DNA from: Coniochaeta sp. PMI_546
Taxonomy: Eukaryota; Ascomycota; Sordariomycetes; Coniochaetales; Coniochaetaceae
Direction of reading: 5' to 3'
DNA: 64,000 bases
Assembly: GCA_021432605.1 (NCBI GenBank)
Contig: MU271144.1
Span: 1,422,606-1,486,605, forward strand
Shown: positions 46,085-56,841 of the stretch, in pieces
How the letters are laid out: every line of letters starts with the position of its first letter
Position numbering within the stretch: the first letter of the stretch is position 1
Position numbers and translations under genes: made by a program
The notes under the pieces: generated by a model
What the model saw: only the letters and a program-made list of their open reading frames with translations
Told to the model about the DNA's origin: nothing
Database searches by the model: none

Positions 46085-48970
46085 ATGGCGGCCACCGTTG
46101 GTCCTGACGTGGCCATGGACACATTAGCCTCGCAACCGCAACACTTCCCAACCTCAGCAGCAGCCGAGGAGGTGGCTCGTAATATGTCACCTCGATCTAG
46201 TCCTCAACTCTGTCCTCCATCGACTGCTCCACTGCCAAACCCGCCATTTGTGTTCCCTGCAAAACCGTCTTCGGCTCCGTCATCCTATTCGCGTGCTTCC
46301 GGGAGACGATCTCGGTCTACGTTGGAGCCCCAAGAGACACCGGCCCGGCGCTCGACAGAACAGGACAGCAAAGCACCTCGGCCGTTGGCTTTACCGGACT
46401 TTTCGTTTCCCATGGGACCTCCTTCGGCTGAAGACGGCAGCAGTACTCTCTTGAGCCCGCCTCAGTCGCCAATGTCGCCTGAGTCTCCCAGGGCAATCCC
46501 GTCACGTCCTGCTGGACATGGTCACAAGCGGGGTGGAAGTGAGTTTGTCGGTGGCAGTGTACGCGGAGGAGACGCCATCACAGTGCTGAGTTCGAGTCCG
46601 ACAAAATCCGACAGTGGCTACGCATCGCCTAATCTGATGCCAGCGGCCGCCGCCCGCCGACGTGGCCATGCCCATAAACGGTCCGGTGCGATCTCAAGCC
46701 ACGATCTGTCATCTATAATACTGCCACCTCCAAATAAGAGTACTGCTGTCATGAGAGGCAGCAGTGCGCCGTCTACTCCTGCAGTTTTTGACCGCGATGA
46801 CAACTTCATTTTCCCGATGACGGTTGATGGACCTGAGCAGTCCCATGCCATTCCGTCCGCGAAATCGGAAGGTGACATTCGACAAGCTTCTGCATCCTCC
46901 AGCTTTCCTTTGGAAGACACACCTCCCCCGAGGCCAGCAAACCGAGCGAGGGTCGGGTTTTCGGACACGCTCGAATTCATCCCGAGGCCCCTCTCCCTAG
47001 TTTCTAATGAGACTTCGAGCACTGCTACTGCTCGCCCTGGGCATTCGACATCCGGCAGCATCTCGTCGGTGATTTCTCTTGCGAACTCAATCCCCGCCGA
47101 CCGCGAAATTGGCTGTCCGACCAACAATAGTCCAACAATTTCGCGAATTGAGTCTCGTCCAAGCACCGCTGGCGCTGTTCTAGAGCGAAATCAGAGCATT
47201 CAGGGCACAGACTCCACCGAACCTTCGCCGCGTAGGCGTAATTCTATTCCGCACCTCATACAACTGCCACCAGCCTCGCTGAGTGCTGTTGCCCCGTCTA
47301 CGCCGAGTCCAACCAAGACGCCTAAACGGTGGTCATTCTTCGGGCTGGAACCCTTTGTCGGTGCCAACTCCCCGACTCGACCGAGACCGGTCAGTGCCGG
47401 ATCGTCGGACTCGCAGGCTAAGACGGCAGCATCAGCACAGCCGGAAGGATGCCAACCCGAAGTCACAGTTGAGACCTCGAACGACGCTTCTACAGACCTC
47501 AAGCCGGCCTCTAGGAAGAGGAGCAAGAAGCAGAAGAAAGTCAAGACATGGGCAGGCTCTATCCTTTCCCGGAAATCAAAGGCTCGCCATGTCAAGCATA
47601 GGCGCCGGACCCCTACCCCGCCTCCCCTCCGTGACGATGAACCGGAGGAGTTGGAAGGCCGATCAAGTGTCGAGTTCCTCCCGTATCCACCTATGGTCAT
47701 GATTACAGAAGCGTCTGGATTGGAGGATGGTACGTCATCGCCTCCGCCGCGGCCAGCTTCGCTTCCGGACGAGGATACTTCTTATCCTATGATTGATCTC
47801 GACGCCGCTCTTGGTCCGTTCAACACGCCCCTGCCGAGAAACCCTGAATGGGAAGCGGCTCAGAAGGCCGGAGGTCATGTGAAGAGGCAGCTTCACAGCG
47901 CTGCGGGGATGAGCCGCTTCACCGGACCTGGCATGCACTATCAGCATAGGCGCGCCGAGAGTGCTCCAGAAATGGTGCCGTTTGAGGCGGGCAGATTTGG
48001 CATGCACCGTTTCAACAGCAGCTCGACTATGGCCGATGTGTTTGAGGAAGACGAGGAAGACGAGGCAGAATCCGACAGCAACAATTCGACCGAGCAGTCA
48101 ACACCTCTAGCCGGGACTCCTTTGGAACGTGCGAGCAACACTACAGATATTGCGGGAGAAAGTTCGACAACAGCGTCTATTCACAACGAACGGACATCTT
48201 CCACGGGCGATGTCGCATCGGTTCCAATTGGGGTCAAACGCAAGGGTAGTGACCTGAGCGAAGACGAGAAGTCTCAGGGTAGCTCGAGGGTGAAGTCGGA
48301 ACATGCTGGCAGTTCTTTGCATGGTGACGTGATTGAAGAGGAGTTTGCACTGGATGAGCCACCGCACGTTGCCGGGTTTGACACGCCTAACTCGGCAACA
48401 CCATCGCCCCGGCAGGTGATGAGGTCTAGGGATCTCGCTCCGGTGGACGTCAGCCCGCTGCATTTGCCAGCTTCTTCGCTTGCGCCAGTCAGCCCGTATT
48501 CCATGACGCAGTCCTCGTCCTTCCCCTCACCCAGGACTCCTGTGTCGTACGATACGCAGAGGATCTCGACGGCCCCCTCGTCGTTCACCGAGGACAACTT
48601 TCGTTCTCTTCTCATGGGCGAACCGGGTCCTGAAGTGCGGATCTCTGTAGATGGCGTGCCTTCATTGACCAGCACCTCATCGACAATGACTCGGGAGAGC
48701 ATCTTCATACAGAACCCGCAGGCAAGACAACCGCCTCCGTCATCGGATCTGCCGAGGCCCGCATCGTTCTCGGCGTCTGCGTTCGGACGGCGACGCTCCA
48801 GCCTGGCTAGTCTAAGCCGTCTGATAAGCAGCTCTCACGGCGAGCGGAGCAAGCTCTCGATGGAGGTGACGCTTGACGGCGAAAACGAGAAGAAGCCCAA
48901 GGCGTCCAAAGCAAAGCGGATCAGTCGCATGATGCAGTTCTGGAAGCCAAAGGACGCAAACGCGTCCTAA
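46085..48970 (+). CDS. Large Ser/Pro-rich protein ('cell wall proline-rich protein' family)
   Basis: Intronless, 961 residues from the ATG at 46085 (GAAGATGGCGGCC). The frame is open further up to an ATG at 45851 (1039 residues), but that extension is Pro/Ser/Cys-rich and looks like leader. No signal peptide or membrane helix despite the usual family name, so it is probably cytoplasmic. Mostly disordered Ser/Pro/Thr, with repeated PPP/SP motifs and two GHKR/AHKRS motifs (GHGHKRGGSE, GHAHKRSGAI). Conserved-looking blocks: TPKRWSFFGLEPF, KKVKTWAGSILSRKSKARH, RRRTPTPPPLRDDEPEE, and the basic end AKRISRMMQFWKPKDA. The many phosphosite-like SP and RxxS motifs suggest a signalling or cortical scaffold; that is inference. 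Confidence 0.82.
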   Translation: MAATVGPDVAMDTLASQPQHFPTSAAAEEVARNMSPRSSPQLCPPSTAPLPNPPFVFPAKPSSAPSSYSRASGRRSRSTLEPQETPARRSTEQDSKAPRPLALPDFSFPMGPPSAEDGSSTLLSPPQSPMSPESPRAIPSRPAGHGHKRGGSEFVGGSVRGGDAITVLSSSPTKSDSGYASPNLMPAAAARRRGHAHKRSGAISSHDLSSIILPPPNKSTAVMRGSSAPSTPAVFDRDDNFIFPMTVDGPEQSHAIPSAKSEGDIRQASASSSFPLEDTPPPRPANRARVGFSDTLEFIPRPLSLVSNETSSTATARPGHSTSGSISSVISLANSIPADREIGCPTNNSPTISRIESRPSTAGAVLERNQSIQGTDSTEPSPRRRNSIPHLIQLPPASLSAVAPSTPSPTKTPKRWSFFGLEPFVGANSPTRPRPVSAGSSDSQAKTAASAQPEGCQPEVTVETSNDASTDLKPASRKRSKKQKKVKTWAGSILSRKSKARHVKHRRRTPTPPPLRDDEPEELEGRSSVEFLPYPPMVMITEASGLEDGTSSPPPRPASLPDEDTSYPMIDLDAALGPFNTPLPRNPEWEAAQKAGGHVKRQLHSAAGMSRFTGPGMHYQHRRAESAPEMVPFEAGRFGMHRFNSSSTMADVFEEDEEDEAESDSNNSTEQSTPLAGTPLERASNTTDIAGESSTTASIHNERTSSTGDVASVPIGVKRKGSDLSEDEKSQGSSRVKSEHAGSSLHGDVIEEEFALDEPPHVAGFDTPNSATPSPRQVMRSRDLAPVDVSPLHLPASSLAPVSPYSMTQSSSFPSPRTPVSYDTQRISTAPSSFTEDNFRSLLMGEPGPEVRISVDGVPSLTSTSSTMTRESIFIQNPQARQPPPSSDLPRPASFSASAFGRRRSSLASLSRLISSSHGERSKLSMEVTLDGENEKKPKASKAKRISRMMQFWKPKDANAS

Positions 48971-49965
48971 GAAGCGGCGAGATTCCTGGGCCTGAAACAT
49001 GGAGCCCTGGATTGCGGTGAGAGAGAGAGAGTGTGTGTGTGTGTGTGTGTATGATGAGAAGGAAAATTGAGCATATGCTGTTTTTACACAATGACATGGT
49101 TTTGGCGTTTTGATGACAGCATGAAGACCATTCTGCATCACGAAAAGAGCACAGATGGGACATCTTTATTTGCGTCAACCCTTTTTCAAGGCGGCTGCTT
49201 TGATTTCGGGCGCAGATCGAGTGCGCAATATGAAGGGAAAGACAGAAGGCTGTCGGAGGAGAAGAACATATAGGGGAGTGTGCAGGCGAGAAAGAAAGTG
49301 CTGGGAAATTGGACGAAGAAGGAGCTGATTTCGATTCTCTGGACATATCATTGCAAAACAAACGACTTGTACGAAAGGGTAAGTATCTTGGGGACAAAAA
49401 GAGACGAAGGGAGAGGAATAGGGGATTCTGGGATATATCTCTCATATCAACTCACTCTCATGGCGGAGAACGGACTCGCATCCCGTTCTCCTTGTCGGCT
49501 CTTTGGCTTGTTTGACGGCAGTTTTTTAGACGAAACTAAAGGAGGACAACCAACGCGACTAGAACAGTAGTAATGAAGGCATATTGCGAGCCATCTCTCT
49601 GTACCTGTAGCAAGTGACATGACTGCTGGAGATGCTGTTAATGAACACGTGTGGACGGCCTGGCCTCGGCTGCGTCGATCCTCGCGTTCAGTGGGTAGTA
49701 CCCCGTAACCCCGGTCACAAGGTGCTGCTCAAGCTCCGGGGTAGCATCCCTGCACGTCTTCAATTCGAGGAGCCTATCCTCAACTTTCTGCTCTCTGTCT
49801 CTTCGTTTATACGAAAGTAGCTGAAAACAGTCTTATACTCTGAAAAACATAAAAGAGCCGCCACAGGTACCGATCTCTATATCTACTGTACCGCAGGAAA
49901 AGCACGCCCTCCAGCCATACTATCCTCAACTCCACAGCCCGCCGCGTCCCCATCGCAGCGACCTC
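48971..49965. other. Intergenic region with GA/GT microsatellite
   Basis: 995 bp. The first part is the 3' UTR of the proline-rich protein gene and includes the dinucleotide tract listed separately. The last ~300 bp are the PEX4 promoter. No ORF supported. Confidence 0.5.
49019..49050. repeat. Compound microsatellite (GA)6(GT)10
   Basis: (GA)6 at 49019-49030 runs directly into (GT)10 at 49031-49050, about 50 bp past the stop codon of the proline-rich protein gene. Confidence 0.95.
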
Positions 49966-50597
49966 ATGTCCACCACATCCCACTCGTCGTCCTCGTCCCG
50001 CAACGCGACCCGCCGACTGATAAAGGAGCTCGAGACATGGCATAACGTCGAGTCCAAGGACGAAAAGGGCATCGAGCGGCTCGGTCCCGTGAACGAAGGC
50101 GAGCTGCTGGCGTGGGAGGCCGTCATCAACGGCCGCGGAGTGGGAGCCGGGTACGATGGTTCGTTTTCCCTTCATTGACCCCCAGCTCCTTCTTCTTCTT
50201 TTTCTGTCTCAAACCAGACGAGCCCAGCTCTTGAAAAACTAACCAGAATCACGTTGTGTGTCGTTGAACAGAAGGCCGCTGGCTCCTCCAAATCACCCTG
50301 CCACCAAGCTACCCCCTTGCCCCCCCGACGATCCGCTTCGTCACCCCGATAGTGCACGCCAACGTGTCCCTCGAGACGGGCGAGATATGTCTCGACCTCC
50401 TGAAAGACGCCTGGACTCCGGCGTACAGTGTGCTCGAGTGCGTGCGGGCGGTGCGGATGCTGCTGTCTTGCCCCGGGATCGACAGCCCGCTCAACGTCGA
50501 CGTGGCGGCGCTGCTGCGGCAGGGGGACGCGCTGGGCGCTAGGAGGCTGGTGGAGTTCTGGATTCAGGACGGGGAGGGGCGGTATACCGGACCTTGA
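49966..50597 (+). CDS. pex4: Peroxisomal ubiquitin-conjugating enzyme PEX4
   Basis: E2 enzyme that monoubiquitinates the import receptor Pex5 at the peroxisome so that it can be recycled. Exons 49966-50158 and 50272-50597 give 172 residues. UBC fold: RLIKELETW helix, GRWLLQITLPPSYPLAPPTI, the active-site Cys in NVSLETGEICLDLL, then KDAWTPAYSVLECVRAVRML and SPLNVDVAALLR. The KDAWTPAY segment after the catalytic Cys and the late LNVDVA block are typical of Pex4. The intron donor is GTTCGT and the exon junction restores a Glu codon. Confidence 0.95.
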
Positions 50598-51342
50598 TCG
50601 TTGGGGGAGGGAAGGGACAGTCAGGGTGCCGTGGTAATGGTTGAGGGCGTTGAGCCGAGACCTTTTGGAGGGCCGGCGATGGAGGGCACAGGGTTGCTGC
50701 TTGGCTTAATGCCATGCGGAAAGAAGAGGCGGTGGTTACAGGTGCGGGCGTGTTCCGCCACGCATCAGCTGAATATGCTACTACTTACTACACAAGGAAA
50801 TATTGCTTCTGGGCGAGACATAGCGTCGGGGATCGGAATATTTAGATCATGGCATTGTGAGATTGACCAGCTTGGAGTTCCGGGATTAAATAAGCTTTTG
50901 TATGTCTTCTTTACATACTGCATCCTATAATCAAAGACAAATAAACGCCTTCCAGATGGGCTTATCCACCCTCTATATCGTACGTGATGTGTGTGTGTGA
51001 GGAGTCATGTCGGGCAGATGCCCAGGCCTGGAGACAGACCATGTGTGATAGCGGGCTCTGTTTTTATTTTTTGCCCACTCTTCGACATCTAGGGTCTCGA
51101 TGTGCCACGAACACCTTGCCGCTCCCAAAGAAACCTCGACATATCATCCATGTGGGAGCCTTTGCTCTGTTTTGAGGTTGCCAAAGCAGAACGGTATCGG
51201 TCACTTCAGAGCACTTCAGTCGGTTCATGGCCTGATATCTTCTCGCCCTAGCAATCCTTGACCACCGTCTCGGTTGTTTTCTCAAGTAGCAATGTTATAC
51301 GAGAGCTTCGCAGAAACGTGCTGATAGCGTGGCACCAACGTA
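50598..51342. other. Convergent 3' intergenic stretch
   Basis: 745 bp between the PEX4 and MNN9 stop codons. No supported ORF; 3' UTR sequence of both genes expected. Confidence 0.5.
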
Positions 51343-52532
51343 TCATTCGTTGTAGTGGTAGACCTGTTCCCGTTGAGTCAGTAAGACTACGATTCACGAA
51401 TCGCTTGCATAGCTCTGCGGCGGCCTGAACTCACCTTGTAATTCGGCAGGCCAGTGGGATGCCACCCAAGTCTCTTGGCCATCTTTGCGAAACCCTCGGT
51501 CTCTATGAGGTGGTAGAAGGGGAAAGGGGGGAACATTGCTCCGTCTCGGTGCACGTCGGCCTTCACCAGCAGGGCCGTCCCGCCGACACCGTCCAGCGGC
51601 ACCTCCTGGTGTATGTCGCCTCCCTCGGTCGTCATGTAGGCCATCAGTGCCCTGTAGGTGGCCATCTCCGCGTAGCCCTCTAGTAGGATGTCGTCCGGGC
51701 CCATCTGGGCGGCTATCTCCTGCGCCTTGGGGCTGTCCTGCCAGTTGTTGAAGTCGTACGGCCGCTCGTCCATCTTCTTCTTTTCCGTGTTGTAGTATCG
51801 CTGGAAGCAGTTGGGCGCAATGATGGGCTTGTCGTGCGCCGCCAGGTCCTGTATCAGCGTCGGGGGCGTCTCGATTATGTCTGCGTCCAGCCACAGCACC
51901 CACGACGTGGCTGGGCCAAGAGTGGTGAAGAGCAGGGAGTTGCGCGCTTTGGACATGGCGGCTCGTCTGTCTCGCTGGTTCTGCATCTTGTGCCGCTCGG
52001 ACTCGTCCTGCGACTGTAGCGGGGGGTCGAAGTCCTGTCTCAGGATGATGATGCTCTTGAAGCGGTCCTGCTCCGGGCCTGACTTTTGCGTCTTGGCGAT
52101 CTGCTGTTGCAGCGCCGTCGTTGCCCCGTTCCCCTCCTTGTTCTTGGGTAATATGAATCCCAAGGTGATCAGCTCGTGGGGATAGCTCAGCTTCATGAGG
52201 TTATCCCAGTATTCCTGGTAAAAGCGAGCCATGGGCGTGAGGATGAGGACATTCTCCCTGCCCGCGATAGGATCGCTTGTGATGGTGACATTGTTGAGAT
52301 TGTACCGCGACACTGGCGGGGGGCTCGATTTGCCTTTCGAGTTTGATTTCCGGAAGGGGGATGTCGGCGGTGATAGGGGATGAGAAGCTGCGGTGGATTT
52401 CCGAGCCTTGGAGAAGTCGCTGCTCGCAGGTGCGGCGAGAAAGTATATTATGAAGACGCAGAGGACGGTGCCGATGAGGAGAGTGATCGGGTTCGTCTTC
52501 TTCAGACGGACTGGCCCCAATGGTCGCGCCAT
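51343..52532 (-). CDS. mnn9: Golgi alpha-1,6-mannosyltransferase subunit MNN9 (Anp1/Mnn9/Van1 family, GT62)
   Basis: Type II Golgi enzyme of the mannan polymerase complexes that extend N-glycan outer chains. Exons 52532-51435 and 51363-51343 give 372 residues. Short cytoplasmic tail with VRLKKTNP, membrane anchor at about 15-33 (ITLLIGTVLCVFIIYFL), Ser/Pro-rich stem to ~85, then the GT62 domain: NVLILTPMARFYQEYWDNL, SWVLWLDADIIETPP (the metal-binding DxD), IIAPNCFQRYYN and LDGVGGTALLVKADVHRDG. The last exon has only seven codons and yields the family ending YKVYHYNE; without splicing the frame runs to a different tail. Size matches Mnn9 rather than the longer Anp1 or Van1. Confidence 0.95.
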
Positions 52533-53323
52533 GACCGTGTGTCCGACTGTGTGGTGTTTTTGGTGTCTCAAGGGAGAGGTCACTCGTCCCTATCAAAGCC
52601 GGCACAGTGGCATCTGGAATGAGAAATGTGAAGATAAAAAGGTGTCGTCAATCAGGGAAATGACGAATGTATCCTGAATCGAGGTCGATGTTTGTCTCGG
52701 CACGACGAGGCCACACCGGTGGGCAATCGATGAAAATTACGTTCGTCTCTCAGAAAGTATCCCTGTCGCCTTGTTCGGGGTACCTCTAGTTATTTAAGTT
52801 CGACGACGGCGAGGTTGCTTGACAGCGAACGGCGCCCTTTTTTTTGGGACTTCGTATTTCCTATCTGTCTGACTTGTCCACTTCCAGAGAGTCAGTCCCC
52901 TTATAATTTATGATCCACCCTCATTCACACCCTGTACATCCCACTGTCAACTAGGGGGCCACTAGCATAGTCCACCACTTTTAGCGCGCTGTTGAAAGGT
53001 GGCTTGAACCTGTTGAACCGCCCAACTAAGGTACACTAGCATGACTAGGTACCTACCTCTCAGCAATGATGTGGTCACCAGCCACAGTAGTAGCTTTACC
53101 TTCAGCCACAACGTTCGCCCACGTCAACGCAGGTACCTAGAGTTTAGAGTACGTACTGTGGTGAGGTAGCCTTACCTGAGCTCCAACCTCGAAGCTTCCG
53201 TCAAAGCAAAACAAACCAAACTACTTTACGCCAACAACACACTCCACGCGTGGATTCTATTCTTCGTCTCTGACTATACTCTCGACGTCCTTTTACCCTC
53301 CATCCAGATCAACATTGGCCACA
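52533..53323. promoter_or_regulatory. Divergent promoter of MNN9 and RPN13
   Basis: 791 bp between two start codons. It contains a cluster of AGGTACCT-type words: 53028-53057 (AAGGTACAC, then CTAGGTACCTACC) and 53131-53140 (AGGTACCTAG), plus GGTAGCCTTACCT at 53165-53177. No PACE-like proteasome element (GGTGGCAAA) is visible. Confidence 0.5.
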
Positions 53324-54911
53324 ATGTCCATATCGCCGATCATCACGTTCAAAGCCGGCATCTGCGACGTTGACGTAAGAACAAGCAGCTCCTCACGAGT
53401 TGAATCCAGCCTACCTTACTTTGGGCACCACCAGCTAACACGACGGCAGCAATCCTCAAAACCATACAAGGTTCAACCTCAGCCTACGCCCGGCTACATT
53501 TATCTCTACAGCGAAGATGGTAAGATCCGCTTCCCATGCCGGAAGGCACCTAATCATTATCCAGTACGACGCAATGGAAACTGACAAGTTTGAACTCGCA
53601 GAGCTCGTCCACTTCTGCTGGCGCCCCCGTGATGCTCCGCTAGACGAACCTCAGCTGGACCTCGTCATGATACCGACGGACGGCCACTTTGTTCCCTACG
53701 ACATCAAGGAGAAGGATCCCTCCGCCCCCAGGATCAACGGCCGCATCTTCGCCCTCAAATTCTCCTCGTCATCGCAGCGCCACCTCTTCTGGCTACAGTC
53801 CAAGCCCCAATCCCCGAGCGGCGACAAGAGCTGGTTCAGCCCCCGGGATTTGAAGATAGGCGAGATCGTGGACCGCCTGCTGCAGGGCGAGGAGGACATT
53901 GACGTCAACCAGGAGCTCCGCAGCGTACAGAACAACAACAACAGTGACAACAGCCGGCGCGACCGCGATGACGACGAGACGATGGAAGATGTCGAGGGCC
54001 ACGGAGACCCGAACGATCACCACGAGGGCGGGACCGGAGGCGCGGGAGCCGATGCCACGGGCGGAGACATTCGCGAAGAGGGAGAGGGTGCCAGAGAAGG
54101 CGGTGCCGACGGTGCAAGAGCGTAGGTGACTTGACTTTTCAGTTCATTCATACCCGCGAGCATGCTGCATTTTGGCGATACCGGTGAGGTTTGGGCACTA
54201 GCAAAGAGAGGGGAAGCAAAAAAGGGCTGCAAAGGCTCCATGTACTTATAGGGCTTCGTGTGTCCGCAGGGCATCGCCTGTGAAAAATCAGATACGCTTT
54301 TCCCACGCTCTCTACAGGATCTATCGCGCAGAACTAAACGTGCCACGGCTAATGTGCTATCTTCGTCTAGTGCCAGCTCTGCAGCCCCGGACGCGGCTGC
54401 GGCAGTCCGGAACTTCTTGGCATCTCTAGGTGGCGGTCAGGGAACGAGTGGAGGCCAGGGAGCGCAAGGAAAGCTCTACCCGCTTCTGAGCGATCTGCTC
54501 GAGCCGTCTGTCACCATCCCCATGATCGACGCCGCGTCCGAGGAATATGTCGACAACTTGCTCGGGTTCCTCCCACCAACTGTTATTGTTCTCGCGCAGC
54601 AGGGAAGTCACCGCGACTTCATCGGCGAACCATCGGCCGAGTCTATCCAGGCGGCGCGGGAAGCCATGAGCCTGGATCAGAAGCGCAGCCTGCTGAAGAA
54701 GGTTCTGCGGAGCCCGCAGTTCACGCAGAGCTTGGCTAGTCTTACGATTGCGATCCGAGACGGAGGACTTCCGACCATCGCTGAGGCTTTGAGGATCAAG
54801 GTCGAGAACGGAGGCGTTCTGAGGGGCGGGAATATGCCACTTGGCGGAGGGGAGGCTGTTGAGGCGTTCGTCGAAGGTGTGAAGAAGACAGTGCAGGAGG
54901 AGAAGAAGTAG
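53324..54911 (+). CDS. rpn13: Proteasome regulatory particle subunit RPN13 (ADRM1)
   Basis: Ubiquitin receptor of the 26S proteasome; the DEUBAD domain docks the deubiquitinase Uch37 in species that have it. Exons 53324-53374, 53450-53519, 53602-54121 and 54371-54911 give 393 residues. The Pru domain is at about 5-125: FKAGICDVD, YKVQPQPTPGYIYLY, ELVHFCWRPRDAP, LDLVMIPTDGHFVPYD and RHLFWLQSK. An acidic then Glu/Gly-rich linker covers ~150-213 (DRDDDETMEDVEGHGD). The DEUBAD domain is at about 240-385 (LYPLLSDLLEPSVTIPMID, LLGFLPPTVI, LKKVLRSPQFTQSLASLTIA). The third intron (249 nt) is much longer than the others and its donor overlaps an in-frame TAG. Confidence 0.94.
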
Positions 54912-55391
54912 GCCGGACCTGTGCTGTGCATGTTATGGATGGGCTAGCAGTTTACGGGTAGACATACTGCCCGTCTCCAGCTTACTCCAGTATAGATATC
55001 CTTAAATAGAAGTTTGGCATAAGTACTGGCAGTCTCCCGACGCCTGCCGTCAAGTCGTCTGACCGACTGGTCATTAAGTATGTTTGGTCGTTTGATTATC
55101 CGGTAGTCGGCTCGTCTGCATGCGTCCCCCCATGATTATGTGGAAGTCTACTTGTGTAGCCTGGCTGTGTTGCTGAACCGTCTGGTCGTCTTGGTTCCCT
55201 TGTAGTTCGATGATGCAACCCTAACCCTATACTCCCGCTCTCCCGGGACCCAGAACCGAGCTAACTTATTGGATTGCCACCTTGACTTGACCTGCTCTTT
55301 ACCCTCACCTCACCTGCCTATTCCAACTCAACTCCTCGTTGTACCTCACTTCGACCATTACTAACGGCACGTTCGAACAGCCTGGTTCGCA
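54912..55391. other. Intergenic stretch, CUS2 promoter
   Basis: 480 bp between two plus-strand genes. Carries a telomere-like AACCCTAACCCTA (own entry) and C/T-rich sequence up to the CUS2 start. Confidence 0.5.
55217..55229 (+). promoter_or_regulatory. Telomere-like box AACCCTAACCCTA
   Basis: Two copies of the AACCCT telomere hexamer, 163 bp before the CUS2 start codon. Interstitial telomere-like boxes in ascomycete promoters are bound by Tbf1/Teb1/Tay1-type Myb factors; its use here is inferred. Confidence 0.4.
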
Positions 55392-56841
55392 ATGGCAGAA
55401 GAGGCGCAGCAAGCCGAGATATGGACCTTTCCGACAGACCCTGAGCTATTCGACCGCGACGAGCGTATCTCATTTTCGAAGCTCGATAACAAGTACATCG
55501 CTGTCCAAGACGACGGGACAGAATACGAATTTGACCGAGACCTGAGACGATGGGTGCCAATAATCGACGAGGAATTGATCCAGCAACAGCAGAGCGGCTA
55601 CTTTAGTAACAATGCAGCCGCCGGGTCTAGCGAGCCGTCACACGGCCAGAAGAGGAAGAATAACCACTCGAACGACCGCGAGGTAAGCTGCGCTCCGTAT
55701 CTGCAGCTATTTTGTCGCGTCCCGTCGCGTCGCCATCCATACTCCTCCTATACTTGAAGTAAAAAGAACATCTTGGAGAGATCACCGTACGATTAAGGCG
55801 AAAAATGCCGAAACGTGCTTGCTCTCTGGGCCAGAAACTAACCATTGTTTTCTTCTTTTGCCCCACGAGCAGGACAATGGCAAAGATGGTCGCCCCAAGA
55901 ACAAGAGACAGGCAAGAGAGCCGCCGGCCCCGAAGCAAAACACGGCCATCTACGTCACCGGGCTGCCCCTCGACGCAACCGTGGAGGAGGTCCACGATCT
56001 GTTCTCGCGCAAGTGCGGCGTCATCGCCGAGGAGATCGACAGCGGACGGCCGCGCATAAAGATGTACACCGACGAGAAGGGCAACTTCAAGGGCGACGCG
56101 CTGGTGGTCTTCTTCAAGCCGCAATCGGTCGACATGGCGGTCATGCTGCTGGACGACAGCGACTTCCGCTTCTCGAGCGACGGGCTCACGGCCGGGCGGA
56201 TGCGGGTCATGCCTGCCGATTCGAGCTACAAGAAGACGAACAATGAGAGCGGGAGTAACGCCCACGTACCGGGTGGAGCAGGCAAGAAGAATACCGTTAT
56301 CACGGGGGACGAGCAGCCGGCCGAAGGAGAGACCAAAGCCGGAAGTCCGAGTGTTGGATCAGCGGACCAGACGAAGCAGAGACAGTCCCACCAGGAGCGC
56401 CAGAAGATCATCCGAAAGACTCAGAAATTGGCCGCCAAGCTGTCCGACTGGGACGACGACGAGCCGTCGGCTCTACCCACGGGTCGGCCAAATATCCCCG
56501 AGGTCAAGAACAGCTCGAGGTGGGACAAGGTCGTCATCCTCACGCACATGTTTACGCTGCAGGAGCTAGAAGAGGATCCGGCGGCGCTGCTGGACATCAA
56601 GGAAGACATCCGCGACGAGTGCGGTAAGTTGGGCGAGGTGACCAATGTCATTCTGTTTGATCAGGAGGAAGAGGGCATCGTCAGCGTCAAATTCGCGACC
56701 CCAGAAGCTGCCGAGGCGTGTGTCAAGCTCATGCACGGGCGGTCTTTTGATGGAAGGACGGTGGAGGCGTACTTTGCGACGGGGAAGGAGCGGTTCCGGA
56801 AGTCGAAGAAGAGCGCTCAGGACGAGGATGGGGAGGACTGA
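55392..56841 (+). CDS. cus2: U2 snRNP splicing factor CUS2 / Tat-SF1 homologue
   Basis: Nuclear RNA-binding protein that helps U2 snRNP and SF3b during prespliceosome assembly. Exons 55392-55682 and 55873-56841 give 419 residues; the intron is unusually long (190 nt). Domains: N-terminal WTFPTDPELFDRDERISF and FDRDLRRWVPIIDE, then RRM1 at about 115-205 (TAIYVTGLPLDATVEEVHDL as RNP2; GNFKGDALVVFFK as RNP1). A linker with QERQKIIRKTQKLAAKLSDW and DDDEP follows. The second RRM is UHM-like, at about 310-405 (KVVILTHMFTLQELEED, EGIVSVKFATPEAAEACVKL, DGRTVEAYF). The acidic end (SAQDEDGED) is typical of the family. Confidence 0.93.
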
